Shown: positions 26,175-35,749 of the stretch, piece after piece
Layout: every line of letters starts with the position of its first letter
Position numbering within the stretch: position 1 is the stretch's first letter
NCBI RefSeq assembly: GCF_900103915.1
Contig: NZ_FNIG01000002.1
Location: 80,608-144,607 of the forward strand
From: Tenuibacillus multivorans
Lineage (GTDB): Bacteria; Bacillota; Bacilli; Bacillales; Alkalibacillaceae
Direction: 5' to 3'
DNA: 64,000 nt
Program-made: the position numbers and the translations under genes
Notes under the pieces: generated by a model
The model's database searches: none
Seen by the model: the letters and a program-made list of their open reading frames with translations, nothing else
Told to the model about the DNA's origin: nothing

Positions 26175-26954
26175 CTATTTAATGCTGTGCTTTTCTAACT
26201 CCAATAAAAATTTGTCGTTCAACACTTTAATGTATGTTCCTTTCATACCTAGTGATCGTGATTCAATCACACCAGCACTTTCAAGCTTTCTTAATGCATT
26301 GACAATCACTGAACGGGTAATACCTACGCGGTCAGCAATTTTACTAGCGACTAGTAGCCCTTCATGACCATCTAATTCTTCAAAGATATGTTCAATAGCT
26401 TCTAATTCACTGTAAGAAAGTGAGTTAATCGCCATTTGAACAACAGCTTTGCTGCGGGCTTCCTCTTCAATTTCTTCTGATTTCTGATGTAGGATTTCCA
26501 TGCCGACAACTGTTGCAGCATATTCTGCTAGTAATAGGTCATCTTCTTCAAATTGTTCTTCCAATCGGCTTAATATGAGTGTTCCTAAACGCTCACCACC
26601 ACCAACGATTGGAACCAATGTCGTTAAACCGTTTTTGAATAGATCTCTGTTTTCCACTGGAAATGCTGTGTAATCACTGTTAATGTCAACATTTGCTGTC
26701 GTTTCGTTGATATTAAACAATTGCTGAGTATACTCATCAGGAAAACGACGTTCCTCTAGCATTTGTTTCATACGTTCGTTTTCGATTTCTTGGTTAATCG
26801 CATAGCCTAGCAATTTCCCTTTACGACTCAAAACGAAAACGTTGGCAGTAATAACATCACGCATAGTCGCTGACATATCGTTAAAGTTAACTGCATTTCC
26901 TCCTGTTTTTTGTAACATGGCATTAATGACTCTTGTTTTTTCTAATAAATTCAT
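26175..26954 (-). CDS. codY: CodY global nutritional repressor
   Basis: CodY senses GTP and branched-chain amino acids and represses stationary-phase genes, in B. subtilis including fla/che. The 259-residue protein has the N-terminal GAF domain ([25 protein letters not shown]) and a C-terminal winged HTH ([20 protein letters not shown] then [20 protein letters not shown]). The length and both domains are normal. It is the last gene of the xerC-hslV-hslU-codY cluster, 31 bases after hslU. Confidence 0.97.
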   Translation of the reverse strand: MNLLEKTRVINAMLQKTGGNAVNFNDMSATMRDVITANVFVLSRKGKLLGYAINQEIENERMKQMLEERRFPDEYTQQLFNINETTANVDINSDYTAFPVENRDLFKNGLTTLVPIVGGGERLGTLILSRLEEQFEEDDLLLAEYAATVVGMEILHQKSEEIEEEARSKAVVQMAINSLSYSELEAIEHIFEELDGHEGLLVASKIADRVGITRSVIVNALRKLESAGVIESRSLGMKGTYIKVLNDKFLLELEKHSIK

Positions 26955-26985
26955 TTTAAAATCCTCCTAATATTATATTAAGTTT

Positions 26986-28383
26986 TTATAAGATAAATTG
27001 AGACAAGTCTCTATTTTTCACAATATTAGATAGTTTGTCATCAACATACTGCTCTGTAATTTCAACCACTTTCATGTTGATATCTGGAGCTTCAAATGAT
27101 AGGTCTTCTAACAATCTTTCCATAATGGTATGAAGACGTCTGGCTCCGATATTGTCTGTATCCTGGTTCACTTCAAATGCAATTTCAGCAATACGTTTAA
27201 TCGCATCATCTTTGAAAATTAATTCTATTCCTTCAGCCTCCAATAAAGCTGAATATTGTTTAATAATTGCATTTGAAGGTTCGGTTAAGATATTGATAAA
27301 ATCCTCAATCATTAATTTATCTAACTCAACCCGAATTGGAAATCTCCCTTGCAACTCTGGGATTAAATCGGATGGTTTAGCCATATGAAAAGCACCAGCC
27401 GTTATAAATAACATATAGTCCGTTTTCACGGCACCATATTTCGTCATCACCGTTGAACCTTCTACAATCGGGAGAATATCACGTTGAACACCTTCGCGTG
27501 AAACATTGGCTTGCCTTTCATCTTTACCACATACTTTATCAATTTCATCGATAAAGATAATCCCAGATTGTTCGGCTTGATCAATCGCAATTTGATTAAT
27601 TTCATCAAGGTCTATCAGCTTTTCGGCTTCAATTTGAGTTAATACTTCACGTGCTTCACTCACGGGCAGACGACGTTTTTTCTTCTTTTTAGGCATTAAC
27701 TGATTAAATGCATCTTGCATGTTCATACCCATTTGTTCTATACCCGAACCTTGAAGCATGTCAAACATTGACGATTGTTGTTCTTCAACTTCAATCGTCA
27801 CCATTCGATCCTCTAGTTCACCCATTTCTAATTGATGACTAATTCGTTGACGCTCATTCATAACCTCCGATTCTTCTTGATCATCCTGAGTTGGTTGTGC
27901 TTGATTCGGATTATTAAATAACATTTCAAATGGGTTTTTCATTTGGCTATTTTTCTTTTTAGATGGGACAAGCAATTGAACTAACCGATTATTGGCCATT
28001 CTTCTTGCTTCATCTTGTATTTCCAGCATTTTTTCCTCTTTGACCATTCGGACGCTTGTATCAACCAAATCGCGGACCATTGATTCCACATCACGCCCAA
28101 CATAACCAACTTCAGTAAACTTGGTCGCTTCGACTTTTACAAAAGGTGCACCAACAAGTTTAGCTAAACGTCGTGCTAGTTCCGTTTTCCCAACCCCTGT
28201 TGGTCCAATCATTAAGATGTTTTTCGGAACAATTTCTTCTCGAATTTCCTGTGGCATTTGCATTCGACGGTATCTATTTCGAAGTGCTACAGCTAAAGCT
28301 CTTTTAGCATCGTTTTGGCCGATCACATATTGGTCAAGCTTTTCCACTAACTGGCGTGGAGTGGCTTTAGTGCTCATTCGCAT
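26986..28383 (-). CDS. hslU: HslU (ClpY/CodX) protease ATPase
   Basis: HslU is the AAA+ unfoldase of the HslUV protease. The 465-residue protein has Walker [10 protein letters not shown] at 60-68, the pore-loop region with [14 protein letters not shown], an intermediate domain with variable Gln-rich sequence around 140-230, Walker [11 protein letters not shown], and the C-terminal LSQFIL tail that docks into HslV. The start overlaps the hslV stop (TAATG); an ATG two codons downstream is also possible. Confidence 0.96.
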   Translation of the reverse strand: MRMSTKATPRQLVEKLDQYVIGQNDAKRALAVALRNRYRRMQMPQEIREEIVPKNILMIGPTGVGKTELARRLAKLVGAPFVKVEATKFTEVGYVGRDVESMVRDLVDTSVRMVKEEKMLEIQDEARRMANNRLVQLLVPSKKKNSQMKNPFEMLFNNPNQAQPTQDDQEESEVMNERQRISHQLEMGELEDRMVTIEVEEQQSSMFDMLQGSGIEQMGMNMQDAFNQLMPKKKKKRRLPVSEAREVLTQIEAEKLIDLDEINQIAIDQAEQSGIIFIDEIDKVCGKDERQANVSREGVQRDILPIVEGSTVMTKYGAVKTDYMLFITAGAFHMAKPSDLIPELQGRFPIRVELDKLMIEDFINILTEPSNAIIKQYSALLEAEGIELIFKDDAIKRIAEIAFEVNQDTDNIGARRLHTIMERLLEDLSFEAPDINMKVVEITEQYVDDKLSNIVKNRDLSQFIL

Positions 28384-28940
28384 TATTCTCCTTTTTCATC
28401 TAAAGTTTCTACGATAATTTGATCATTGGTGTAAACACAAATCTCACTAGCAATTTCCAGGGAAGCTTTTGCAATCTGTTTCGCTGATTGGTCTTCACTA
28501 TACCTTTTCAATGCTCTTCCAGCACTTAAGGCATAGTTCCCACCCGAACCGATGGCCAGAATTTGATCATCTGGTTCGATTACTTCCCCTGTTCCAGAAA
28601 CTAATAACATCGTTTCCTGGTTCATCACAATCAGCATCGCTTCAAGTTTACGTAAGACTTTATCGCTGCGCCATTCTTTGGCCAATTCAACAGCAGCTCG
28701 AGTTAAGTTACCACTATATTTTTCTAAATAAGATTCAAATTTCTCAAATAGTGTAAAGGCGTCTGCAACTGAACCAGCAAAGCCAGCTAACACTTTTCCA
28801 TTAAAAAGCTTGCGGACCTTTCTAGCTTTATGCTTCATGACGACAGCATTGCCTAGCGTCACCTGTCCATCACCACTCATGGCAGCTTTACCACGATGAA
28901 GGACTGCGAAAATAGTTGTTGCATGAAATTGTTGTTCCAA
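28383..28940 (-). CDS. hslV: HslV (ClpQ/CodW) protease subunit
   Basis: HslV is the threonine/serine protease subunit of HslUV. The 185-residue protein has the N-terminal [21 protein letters not shown] core and the conserved [17 protein letters not shown] segment. The start is TTG, preceded by GGGAGAG at 7 bases, and I see no better start. The N-terminus reads M-E-Q-Q-F-H-A-T-T: residue 2 is Glu, not the Ser that B. subtilis CodW exposes. The nucleophile must then be Thr8 or Thr9 after longer processing, or another arrangement. It is followed immediately by hslU. Confidence 0.95.
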   Translation of the reverse strand: MEQQFHATTIFAVLHRGKAAMSGDGQVTLGNAVVMKHKARKVRKLFNGKVLAGFAGSVADAFTLFEKFESYLEKYSGNLTRAAVELAKEWRSDKVLRKLEAMLIVMNQETMLLVSGTGEVIEPDDQILAIGSGGNYALSAGRALKRYSEDQSAKQIAKASLEIASEICVYTNDQIIVETLDEKGE

Positions 28941-28958
28941 AATAAATCTCTCCCACTC

Positions 28959-29858
28959 TTAAGATCTTGGATGAGCATTCTTATAAATCCTTTGAAGATG
29001 GTCCTTCGTTACATGAGTATAAACCTGTGTTGAAGACAGACTTTCGTGTCCGAGCATCTCTTGTACAGATCTTAAATCAGCACCTGCATTTAATAAATGG
29101 GTTGCAAATGTGTGTCTAAGCTTATGGGGATGTATGGTTGATGTTAGAGATGCTTTTTTAATCATTTGATTTAGAACGTACCTAACCCCTCGATCCGTTA
29201 ACACCTTACCTCGACTGTTTAAAAATACAAATTCTGAATCTGCATCGCTTTTTTGAATTAATTCTTCGCGACCATCTTGCAAATATTCCTGTAACGCATG
29301 ACTTGCAAAAGATCCAAACGGTATGTATCTTTCCTTATTTCCTTTCCCAGTCACTAGAATTGTATTAATGGAAAAATCAATATCCAATTGTTGGAGTTTC
29401 ACTAATTCGCTGACACGAATTCCAGTTGAATACAACAATTCGAGTATGGCCTGATTACGTTGTCCCAGTGGGGTTGTGACATCTTCCGCTTCGAATAAGC
29501 GCTCAAGTTCTTCCTCATAAAAAAATTCCGGGATATTCTTTTGCATTTTTGGTCTAGATACAAACTGTACAGGATTTTGCTCTACAATCGATTCTCTTTC
29601 CAAGTATGTATAATAGGAACGTAAGCTCGATAGTTTTCTGGAAACTGACCGTCTCGACAGCTTCGAATCATACAGTTCCGTTAAATATAAACGAACAACG
29701 GAATGCGTTACATCAGAAAGGTCATCAATGAGTTCCTTCCTTAAAAAGCTATGAAACTGTCTTAAATCCTGAATATAATGTTTAATCGTTAAAGGAGAAG
29801 CATTTTTTTCGATTTTTAAAAAGTCCTCAAATGCCTCTATTGTTGTTGAGTTGGTCAA
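28959..29858 (-). CDS. xerC: XerC (CodV) tyrosine recombinase
   Basis: XerC acts with XerD at dif to resolve chromosome dimers. The 299-residue protein has an N-terminal SAM-like core-binding domain (about 5-90). Its catalytic domain carries Arg148, Lys172, His245 and Arg248 (HKLRHTFA), His271 and Tyr280 (STQVYTH), so all catalytic residues are present. The start is TTG with GGTGGAG 7 bases upstream. In B. subtilis the neighbour upstream is trmFO; here it is missing and the gap to topA carries two promoters. Confidence 0.95.
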   Translation of the reverse strand: MTNSTTIEAFEDFLKIEKNASPLTIKHYIQDLRQFHSFLRKELIDDLSDVTHSVVRLYLTELYDSKLSRRSVSRKLSSLRSYYTYLERESIVEQNPVQFVSRPKMQKNIPEFFYEEELERLFEAEDVTTPLGQRNQAILELLYSTGIRVSELVKLQQLDIDFSINTILVTGKGNKERYIPFGSFASHALQEYLQDGREELIQKSDADSEFVFLNSRGKVLTDRGVRYVLNQMIKKASLTSTIHPHKLRHTFATHLLNAGADLRSVQEMLGHESLSSTQVYTHVTKDHLQRIYKNAHPRS

Positions 29859-29888
29859 ATTATAGCTCCACCTTTCAAAACGACTTAA

Positions 29889-29917
29889 ATTTTATCAAAC
29901 TTTTCAAAGTATTTCAA
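29889..29917 (-). promoter_or_regulatory. Sigma-A promoter P2 of xerC-hslVU-codY
   Basis: On the minus strand, TTGAAA (29912-29917) and TAAAAT (29889-29894) are separated by exactly 17 bases. The start of transcription would fall about 25 bases before the xerC TTG. Recognised by eye from the consensus; not tested. Confidence 0.6.
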
Positions 29918-29983
29918 TAATTATCACAGACTTGTCAAAAAATAAGACATTTAATTCATTTTAAAAGGCATCACCAATCGAAC

Positions 29984-30012
29984 ATTTTAAAGCAACCCAA
30001 ATTGTGTGTCAA
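29984..30012 (-). promoter_or_regulatory. Sigma-A promoter P1 of xerC-hslVU-codY
   Basis: A consensus -35 TTGACA (30007-30012) and TAAAAT (29984-29989) lie 17 bases apart on the minus strand. This is the stronger of two promoters in the gap between the topA terminator and xerC. It would give a leader of roughly 120 bases in which I recognise no riboswitch. Confidence 0.75.
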
Positions 30013-30092
30013 TTTAAAAAACTCAACTACACACATCTTTCACAATATAGATGCAAAATATTCAATTTATTGATAAATTATTTGTGAAAATT

Positions 30093-30125
30093 AAAAAAAG
30101 AATAGCGAAATTAATTCGCTATTCT
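30093..30125 (-). terminator. Terminator after topA
   Basis: In minus-strand RNA, arms GAATAGCGAA and TTCGCTATTC (30100-30124) form a strong stem followed by seven uridines. It lies just after the topA stop and isolates topA from xerC. Confidence 0.9.
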
Positions 30126-30136
30126 CTAACTTTCAC

Positions 30137-32212
30137 CTATTGTTGTACGTCCTCTTTGTAATCACATTCTGTACAAACAATTTGTGTACCTTTTTTCTTT
30201 TTCTTTTCAACTAACAAGGACTGACACTTCGGACAAGGTCGGTCAATTGGTTTATCCCAGGATACAAAATCGCACTCTGGGAAACGATCGCATCCATAGA
30301 AGGTGCGATTCTTCTTACTCTTACGTTCTACAACGTCACCCTCTTTACACTTCGGACACGTAACACCAATTTTCTTAAGAATCGGCTTTGTATTACGACA
30401 GTCAGGGAAGTTTGAGCAGGCTAGAAACTTTCCGTAACGACCCATTTTATAAACCATTTCATGACCACACTTTTCACAGTCAATGCCAGCTGGTTCATCT
30501 CTTACTTCGATCTTCTCTATTTCTTCTTCCGCCTTTTTCAGGCGTTTTTCAAAGTCATGATAGAAATCCCCAATGATGTCACGCCACGGCTTAGAGCCTT
30601 CCTCAACATCGTCTAAATCATTTTCCATTTTAGCTGTAAATTGAACATCAATGATTTTTGGAAAATATTCTTTTAACATGTCAATCACAATCGTTCCTAA
30701 TTCAGTCGGAACAAAACGACGATTATCTAATGTGACGTAACCACGACGTTGAATCGTATCCAACGTTGGTGCATACGTTGATGGACGTCCGATTCCCTTC
30801 TCTTCTAACGTTTTTACTAAACGCGCTTCCGTATAACGTGGTGGCGGCTGTGTAAAATGTTGATCAGGTTTAATCTGTTCCGCCTCTACCGTGTCGCCTT
30901 CATTAAGTGGTGGTAAGACCTTGTTATCATCTTTTTTTGAATCGTCAGTACCTTCAACATACAACTTCATAAAACCTTTAAATTTAATTTGAGAACCTGA
31001 TGCACGAAATTCTGCATCATTGTTCATAAGGTGAGCTGTCACGGTGTCCATTACAGCAGGTGCCATTTGGCTAGCCATAAAGCGTTCCCAAATTAGTTTA
31101 TATAATCGATATTGATCACGCGATAATTTATCTTTTATGGCAGAAGGTTCTCGCTTTGGAGAAGTTGGACGAATCGCCTCGTGGGCATCCTGAGCACCTT
31201 CACTGTTTTTAGCTTTGCGCTTTGGACCTAAAAATTTCTGACCATAATTCTCATTGATAAATGCACTCGCTTCATCTTTAGCCGTATTGGAAATGCGAGT
31301 CGAGTCTGTACGCATATAAGTAATCAAACCAGAAGTCCCTTCTCTGCCGCCTAGATTAATCCCTTCATATAATTGTTGGGCGACCATCATCGTCTTCTTG
31401 GCTCGGAAATTCAATTTTCTAAACGCTTCTTGCTGTAACGATGATGTTGTAAAAGGTAGAGCTGGGTTTCGTTTTCTTTCCTTTTTGTTAACTTTACCGA
31501 CCGTAAATTTCTTCCCATCCATTCCATTTAAAATCTGATCCACATCATCTTTAGACTTAAGTGGTGTTTTCTTACCATTTATACCATAGAACTTAGCTTC
31601 AAAGTCTTTTTTACCTTTTTGAAAGTAACCTGTAATCGACCAGTATTCTTCTGGCTTGAAATTATTGATTTCATTTTCTCGATCAATAATCAATTTAACT
31701 GCAACCGATTGGACACGACCAGCACTCAATCCTTTTTTGATTTTCTTCCATAATAGTGGACTGATATTATAACCGACTAATCGGTCAAGAACACGCCTTG
31801 CTTGTTGAGCATTTACTAAATTCATATCCACTGTTCTCGGATGCTTAAAGGATGATTTTACTGCATCTTTTGTAATCTCATTAAATACGACACGACATTC
31901 TTCGTCCTGTTCTATGTTTAAAGAATGTGCTAGGTGCCACGCAATCGCTTCACCTTCACGGTCGGGGTCGGCTGCTAGATAAACTCTTTTAGCTTTTTTT
32001 GCGGCTTTTTTCAAATCATTTAAAACCGGGCCTTTACCCCGTATGGTGATATATCTTGGTTCAAAATTATTGTCGACATCAACACCTGTTTGACTCTTGG
32101 GTAAATCAATCACATGCCCCATTGATGCCTTTACACTATATTTTTTACCTAAGTAGCGTTCTATTGTTTTAGCTTTAGCTGGTGATTCAACGATAACTAA
32201 ATAATCAGACAT
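30137..32212 (-). CDS. topA: TopA DNA topoisomerase I
   Basis: This is the type IA topoisomerase that relaxes negative supercoils. The 691-residue protein has the N-terminal Toprim domain ([34 protein letters not shown]), the active-site tyrosine in [11 protein letters not shown], and three C-terminal four-cysteine zinc fingers ([24 protein letters not shown] with CTEC). The length matches B. subtilis. It has its own promoter and a strong terminator, so it is transcribed alone. Confidence 0.97.
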   Translation of the reverse strand: MSDYLVIVESPAKAKTIERYLGKKYSVKASMGHVIDLPKSQTGVDVDNNFEPRYITIRGKGPVLNDLKKAAKKAKRVYLAADPDREGEAIAWHLAHSLNIEQDEECRVVFNEITKDAVKSSFKHPRTVDMNLVNAQQARRVLDRLVGYNISPLLWKKIKKGLSAGRVQSVAVKLIIDRENEINNFKPEEYWSITGYFQKGKKDFEAKFYGINGKKTPLKSKDDVDQILNGMDGKKFTVGKVNKKERKRNPALPFTTSSLQQEAFRKLNFRAKKTMMVAQQLYEGINLGGREGTSGLITYMRTDSTRISNTAKDEASAFINENYGQKFLGPKRKAKNSEGAQDAHEAIRPTSPKREPSAIKDKLSRDQYRLYKLIWERFMASQMAPAVMDTVTAHLMNNDAEFRASGSQIKFKGFMKLYVEGTDDSKKDDNKVLPPLNEGDTVEAEQIKPDQHFTQPPPRYTEARLVKTLEEKGIGRPSTYAPTLDTIQRRGYVTLDNRRFVPTELGTIVIDMLKEYFPKIIDVQFTAKMENDLDDVEEGSKPWRDIIGDFYHDFEKRLKKAEEEIEKIEVRDEPAGIDCEKCGHEMVYKMGRYGKFLACSNFPDCRNTKPILKKIGVTCPKCKEGDVVERKSKKNRTFYGCDRFPECDFVSWDKPIDRPCPKCQSLLVEKKKKKGTQIVCTECDYKEDVQQ

Positions 32213-32259
32213 GAACGAATCCTCCTACGAGGTATTTTGCTTAAATTAAATCTGTTTCA

Positions 32260-32288
32260 TTATTAAATAATTTTATGTGGTTTGTCAA
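32260..32288 (-). promoter_or_regulatory. Sigma-A promoter of topA
   Basis: On the minus strand TTGACA (32283-32288) is followed after 17 bases by TAATAA (32260-32265); shifting one base gives AATAAT. It lies about 45 bases upstream of the topA ATG and just downstream of the dprA stop. Confidence 0.7.
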
Positions 32289-32314
32289 ACCTCAATTATC
32301 GACAAATTGCTTTT

Positions 32315-33196
32315 TTAGTTAGAATTTGTATCGAGCCAATCCTCAATCTCTTCAGGTTTTATCAAGGGTATAGCACCTTCCTGAATTAATTTTAAACATC
32401 CTTGTGCCTGATCTAGAAAAATGGAATCAGGTATTGCAAATACATCTTTCCCTTGTTCAAGGGCTTGATCGGCTGTAATAATCGTCCCACTTCGCTCTGA
32501 CGCTTCAATAATTAAAGTGGCTAATGAAATACCACTAATTATACGATTTCGTTCAGGAAAATGCCACTTTTGTGGACGTGTATCGGGATGATATTCTGAC
32601 AAAATTAAACCATGTTCAATAATTTGTTGGAATAATACTCGGTGTTTAGCAGGATATAAATGATTAAAGCCAAATCCTAAAATAGCAATCGTCTGCCCTC
32701 CATGATCTAGTGCAAATTGGTGCCCCATCGCATCAATACCATATGCCAAACCACTAACAATGGTAACTTGTCGGTTAACTAGCGGTTTTAAAAATCTATC
32801 AACCTTTTTACGTGCAAATTGTGACGGTTTTCTTGTTCCAATGACCGAAAGTTTAGGAGTCTTTAACAATTTTTTATTACCTTGCCAATACAATAATAAA
32901 GGTGGATCAGGTATGTTTCGTAAAGCATCTGGAAATTCGTCATCAAAAATGGTTAGGGGTTTGTACTGGTTAAATAATTGGTAATTTTTATTCTTTAGCT
33001 CAAAGTGGTTTAAGTATGCATGAAGTGACTTGGCTTTATCTTTATGGAAGTTGAAAATCTTTTGAAGATCGTTTGGGGAATGATCTTCTATTTGATTAAG
33101 GTAGAAATCCTTCTGAAGATAGTTTTGAAGTTTTCTTCGTGTCATGCCATGAAATTGCATGAGGTGAAAAAGTTTAAAAGAAGCATCTGAATTCAA
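32315..33196 (-). CDS. dprA: DprA (Smf) DNA-processing protein
   Basis: DprA loads RecA on incoming single-stranded DNA during transformation. The 293-residue protein has a helical N-terminus and the Rossmann-like DprA core: VIGTRKPSQFARKKV, VSGLAYGIDAMGHQFAL, FPERNRIISGIS and SGTIITADQALEQGKDVFAIP. There is no C-terminal winged helix. The presence of dprA alone does not show competence. It lies between sucD, behind a terminator, and topA. Confidence 0.94.
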   Translation of the reverse strand: MNSDASFKLFHLMQFHGMTRRKLQNYLQKDFYLNQIEDHSPNDLQKIFNFHKDKAKSLHAYLNHFELKNKNYQLFNQYKPLTIFDDEFPDALRNIPDPPLLLYWQGNKKLLKTPKLSVIGTRKPSQFARKKVDRFLKPLVNRQVTIVSGLAYGIDAMGHQFALDHGGQTIAILGFGFNHLYPAKHRVLFQQIIEHGLILSEYHPDTRPQKWHFPERNRIISGISLATLIIEASERSGTIITADQALEQGKDVFAIPDSIFLDQAQGCLKLIQEGAIPLIKPEEIEDWLDTNSN

Positions 33197-33220
33197 TAAA
33201 ACATCTCTCCCTTATTATTC

Positions 33221-33261
33221 TTAAATAAAACCCGGATTCAGAAAACAATCTAAATCCGGGT
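33221..33261 (-). terminator. Terminator after sucD
   Basis: In minus-strand RNA, ACCCGGATT and AATCCGGGT (33230-33261) pair around a 14-base loop and are followed by TTTATTTAA. It lies 8 bases after the sucD stop and ends the sucCD transcript. Confidence 0.85.
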
Positions 33262-33268
33262 GTGTACA

Positions 33269-34171
33269 TTAATGAGTTTTACATTTGTCATATAGATCGT
33301 TTTCTTTTAATACATCAATCATGGTTTCGCCCATAACAGCAGGTGTTTCAGCTACTTTGATTCCAGATTCTCTCATTATACGCTGTTTCTCATCAGCAGT
33401 ACCTTTACCACCTGAGATAATCGCACCTGCGTGACCCATACGTTTTCCTGGAGGAGCTGTTGCACCACCAATGAAGCCGACAACAGGTTTAGTCATATTA
33501 GCTTTAACCCATTCTGCCGCTTCTTCTTCTGCCGTACCACCAATCTCACCGATCATCATAACCGCATGAGTATCTGGGTCTTCGTTAAATGCTTTTAATG
33601 TGTCAATGAAGTCTGTACCATTAACTGGGTCACCACCGATACCTACTGCAGTGGATTGACCAAAACCTTCTTCTGAAAGCTGATGTACAGCCTCGTAAGT
33701 TAGAGTACCAGAGCGCGACACTACGCCGATGTGGCCTTTTTTATGAATATATCCAGGCATAATACCAATTTTACTTTCTTCAGGTGTAATAACGCCTGGG
33801 CAGTTAGGTCCAACTAAGCGAGTTTTCTTACCTTGCATATATCGTTTAACTTTAACCATGTCAATGACAGGAATATGCTCCGTAATACAAATAACGAGGT
33901 CCATTTCAGCGTCAACTGCTTCAATAATCGCATCTGCTGCGAATGGAGCTGGTACATAGATAACAGACGCATTAGCACCTGTTGCATCTACCGCGTCTTG
34001 AACTGTGTTATACACTGGTACACCTTCAACTTCTGTACCGCCTTTTTTCGGAGTGACACCAGCTACAATGTTGGTTCCATATTCAAGCATTTGTTTCGTA
34101 TGGAATTTTGCAGTACCGCCAGTGATACCTTGAACTAATACTTTTGTATCTTTATCAACAAAAACGCTCAT
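33269..34171 (-). CDS. sucD: Succinyl-CoA synthetase alpha subunit
   Basis: This is the alpha subunit of the TCA-cycle ligase that converts succinyl-CoA to succinate with ADP or GDP phosphorylation. The 300-residue protein has the CoA-binding Rossmann domain ([19 protein letters not shown]) and the phosphohistidine loop [36 protein letters not shown] is also conserved. It is 16 bases after sucC. Confidence 0.97.
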   Translation of the reverse strand: MSVFVDKDTKVLVQGITGGTAKFHTKQMLEYGTNIVAGVTPKKGGTEVEGVPVYNTVQDAVDATGANASVIYVPAPFAADAIIEAVDAEMDLVICITEHIPVIDMVKVKRYMQGKKTRLVGPNCPGVITPEESKIGIMPGYIHKKGHIGVVSRSGTLTYEAVHQLSEEGFGQSTAVGIGGDPVNGTDFIDTLKAFNEDPDTHAVMMIGEIGGTAEEEAAEWVKANMTKPVVGFIGGATAPPGKRMGHAGAIISGGKGTADEKQRIMRESGIKVAETPAVMGETMIDVLKENDLYDKCKTH

Positions 34172-34187
34172 TTTCGCCCGTCCTTTC

Positions 34188-35348
34188 TTATTTAACTAGT
34201 GATACGATCTTCTCAGCACCATCTGCCATTGATTCAGCAGATGTGATGTTTAGACCTGATTCATCTAAGATTTTCTTACCTTGTTCTACATTTGTGCCTT
34301 CGAGACGAACAACTAAAGGTATTTCTAAGCCGACTTGTTTCGTTGCTTCAACGACACCTTCAGCAATGACATCACATTTCATAATTCCACCAAAAATATT
34401 AACTAAAATGCCTTTTACATGATCATCGGATAAAATGATCTTAAACGCTTCGGTAACTTTTTCAGTTGTTGCACCGCCACCAACGTCTAAGAAGTTAGCA
34501 GGCTCGCCACCGTAATATTTAATAATATCCATCGTTGACATCGCTAAACCTGCGCCGTTAACCATACAACCGATATTTCCATCTAGAGCTATGTAGCTCA
34601 AGTCATATTTAGATGCTTCTATCTCTTTTTCGTCTTCTTCATCTAAATCACGATACTCTAGAAGGTCTTTCTGACGGAATAACGCATTATCATCGAAGTT
34701 TAATTTAGCATCTAAAGCTAATACTTCACCGTCACCTGTTGTTACAAGTGGATTGATTTCAGCGATTGAACAATCTTTTTCGACAAAAACATTATAAAGG
34801 CTCATCATGAATTTAACTGCCTTACCTAAAAGTTCATCAGGTATATTAATATTAAAAGCTAGACGTCTAGCTTGGTATGGCATTAATCCTGTTACGGGAT
34901 CAATAACCTCTTTAAAGATCTTTTCAGGGGTTTCAGCGGCAACCTCTTCAATTTCAGTTCCACCTTCTTCAGAACCCATCATAACAACGCGTGATGTCGC
35001 GCGATCTAATACAACACCAATATAATATTCCTTCTGGATGTCACATCCTTCTTCGATAAGAAGGCGTTTAACTTCTTTACCTTCAGGACCAGTTTGGTGT
35101 GTGACTAACTGTTTACCTAAAATCTCATCAGCATATTCACGGACATCATCTAGATTCTTAGCAATTTTGACACCGCCAGCCTTACCGCGCCCACCAGCGT
35201 GGATTTGAGCTTTAACAACGGATACATCTGAACCTAATTCTTCAGCAGCGTTGACCGCTTCATCAACAGAGAAAGCGACCTTACTGTTAGGAACAGCAAC
35301 GTTGTACTTGCGGAAAATTTCTTTCGCTTGGTACTCATGAATGTTCAT
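34188..35348 (-). CDS. sucC: Succinyl-CoA synthetase beta subunit
   Basis: This is the beta subunit, which carries the nucleotide-binding ATP-grasp domain and partners with SucD. I start it at the ATG giving [12 protein letters not shown], 7 bases after GGGAGG; the longer reading adds six residues without support. The 386 residues include [18 protein letters not shown], the [18 protein letters not shown] metal-binding segment and the C-terminal [11 protein letters not shown] loop. It precedes sucD in a two-gene operon. Confidence 0.97.
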   Translation of the reverse strand: MNIHEYQAKEIFRKYNVAVPNSKVAFSVDEAVNAAEELGSDVSVVKAQIHAGGRGKAGGVKIAKNLDDVREYADEILGKQLVTHQTGPEGKEVKRLLIEEGCDIQKEYYIGVVLDRATSRVVMMGSEEGGTEIEEVAAETPEKIFKEVIDPVTGLMPYQARRLAFNINIPDELLGKAVKFMMSLYNVFVEKDCSIAEINPLVTTGDGEVLALDAKLNFDDNALFRQKDLLEYRDLDEEDEKEIEASKYDLSYIALDGNIGCMVNGAGLAMSTMDIIKYYGGEPANFLDVGGGATTEKVTEAFKIILSDDHVKGILVNIFGGIMKCDVIAEGVVEATKQVGLEIPLVVRLEGTNVEQGKKILDESGLNITSAESMADGAEKIVSLVK

Positions 35349-35420
35349 GTTACATCCTCCCATCAATCTGTAACTACATTTAAAATGATATTTGGCTTAT
35401 AATAAAACCACACTGTTTTT

Positions 35421-35449
35421 ATTATACATAAAAATTGTTATATACAAAA
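35421..35449 (-). promoter_or_regulatory. Putative sigma-A promoter of sucCD
   Basis: On the minus strand TATAAT (35421-35426) is preceded after 17 bases by TTTTGT (35444-35449). The -10 is perfect and the -35 weak, which suggests an activator or repressor input. A leader of about 65 bases would result. Confidence 0.5.
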
Positions 35450-35473
35450 GAAACTGATCATTTTAGGTCGAAT

Positions 35474-35749
35474 TTATTCATATTTTTTGTCTGTTTGATA
35501 AATAAATGCAAAAACTTCTGCAACAGCTTGGTAAAGATCCTCGGGTATCTTCTCATTTATATTAATCTCGTCCATCAGTTGCATAAGTGTCTCGTCCTCA
35601 TAAATAGGTACATCTGCTTGATCGGCTATTTCTAAAATTTCTTCAGCAATTAAGCCCTTCCCCTTAGCCACAACCTTTGGCGCCTCGTCATCTTGACTAT
35701 TATAACCTAATGCGATAACTTCTTTGCGTTGTTTTTCAAACCTTTTCAT
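35474..35749 (-). CDS. ylqH: YlqH, FlhB C-domain-like protein
   Basis: This 91-residue soluble protein resembles only the cytoplasmic C-terminal part of FlhB downstream of the cleavage site (VVAKGKGLIAEEILEIADQADVPI, then NEKIPEDLYQAVAEVFAFIYQTDKK). It has no membrane segment and no NPTH motif. Such FlhB-C or FlhX proteins occur in many flagellated bacteria. Its start overlaps the stop of ylqG (ATGA), a FliK-like protein, so the two are probably co-translated. FliK and FlhB interact in flagellar assembly; a related role for this pair is inference. Confidence 0.85.
   Translation of the reverse strand: MKRFEKQRKEVIALGYNSQDDEAPKVVAKGKGLIAEEILEIADQADVPIYEDETLMQLMDEININEKIPEDLYQAVAEVFAFIYQTDKKYE

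Noticed and set aside
29859-30090. Remnant of trmFO between topA and xerC
   Set aside because: I looked for FAD-binding or other trmFO motifs in both strands and saw none; the sequence is AT-rich with promoters only.
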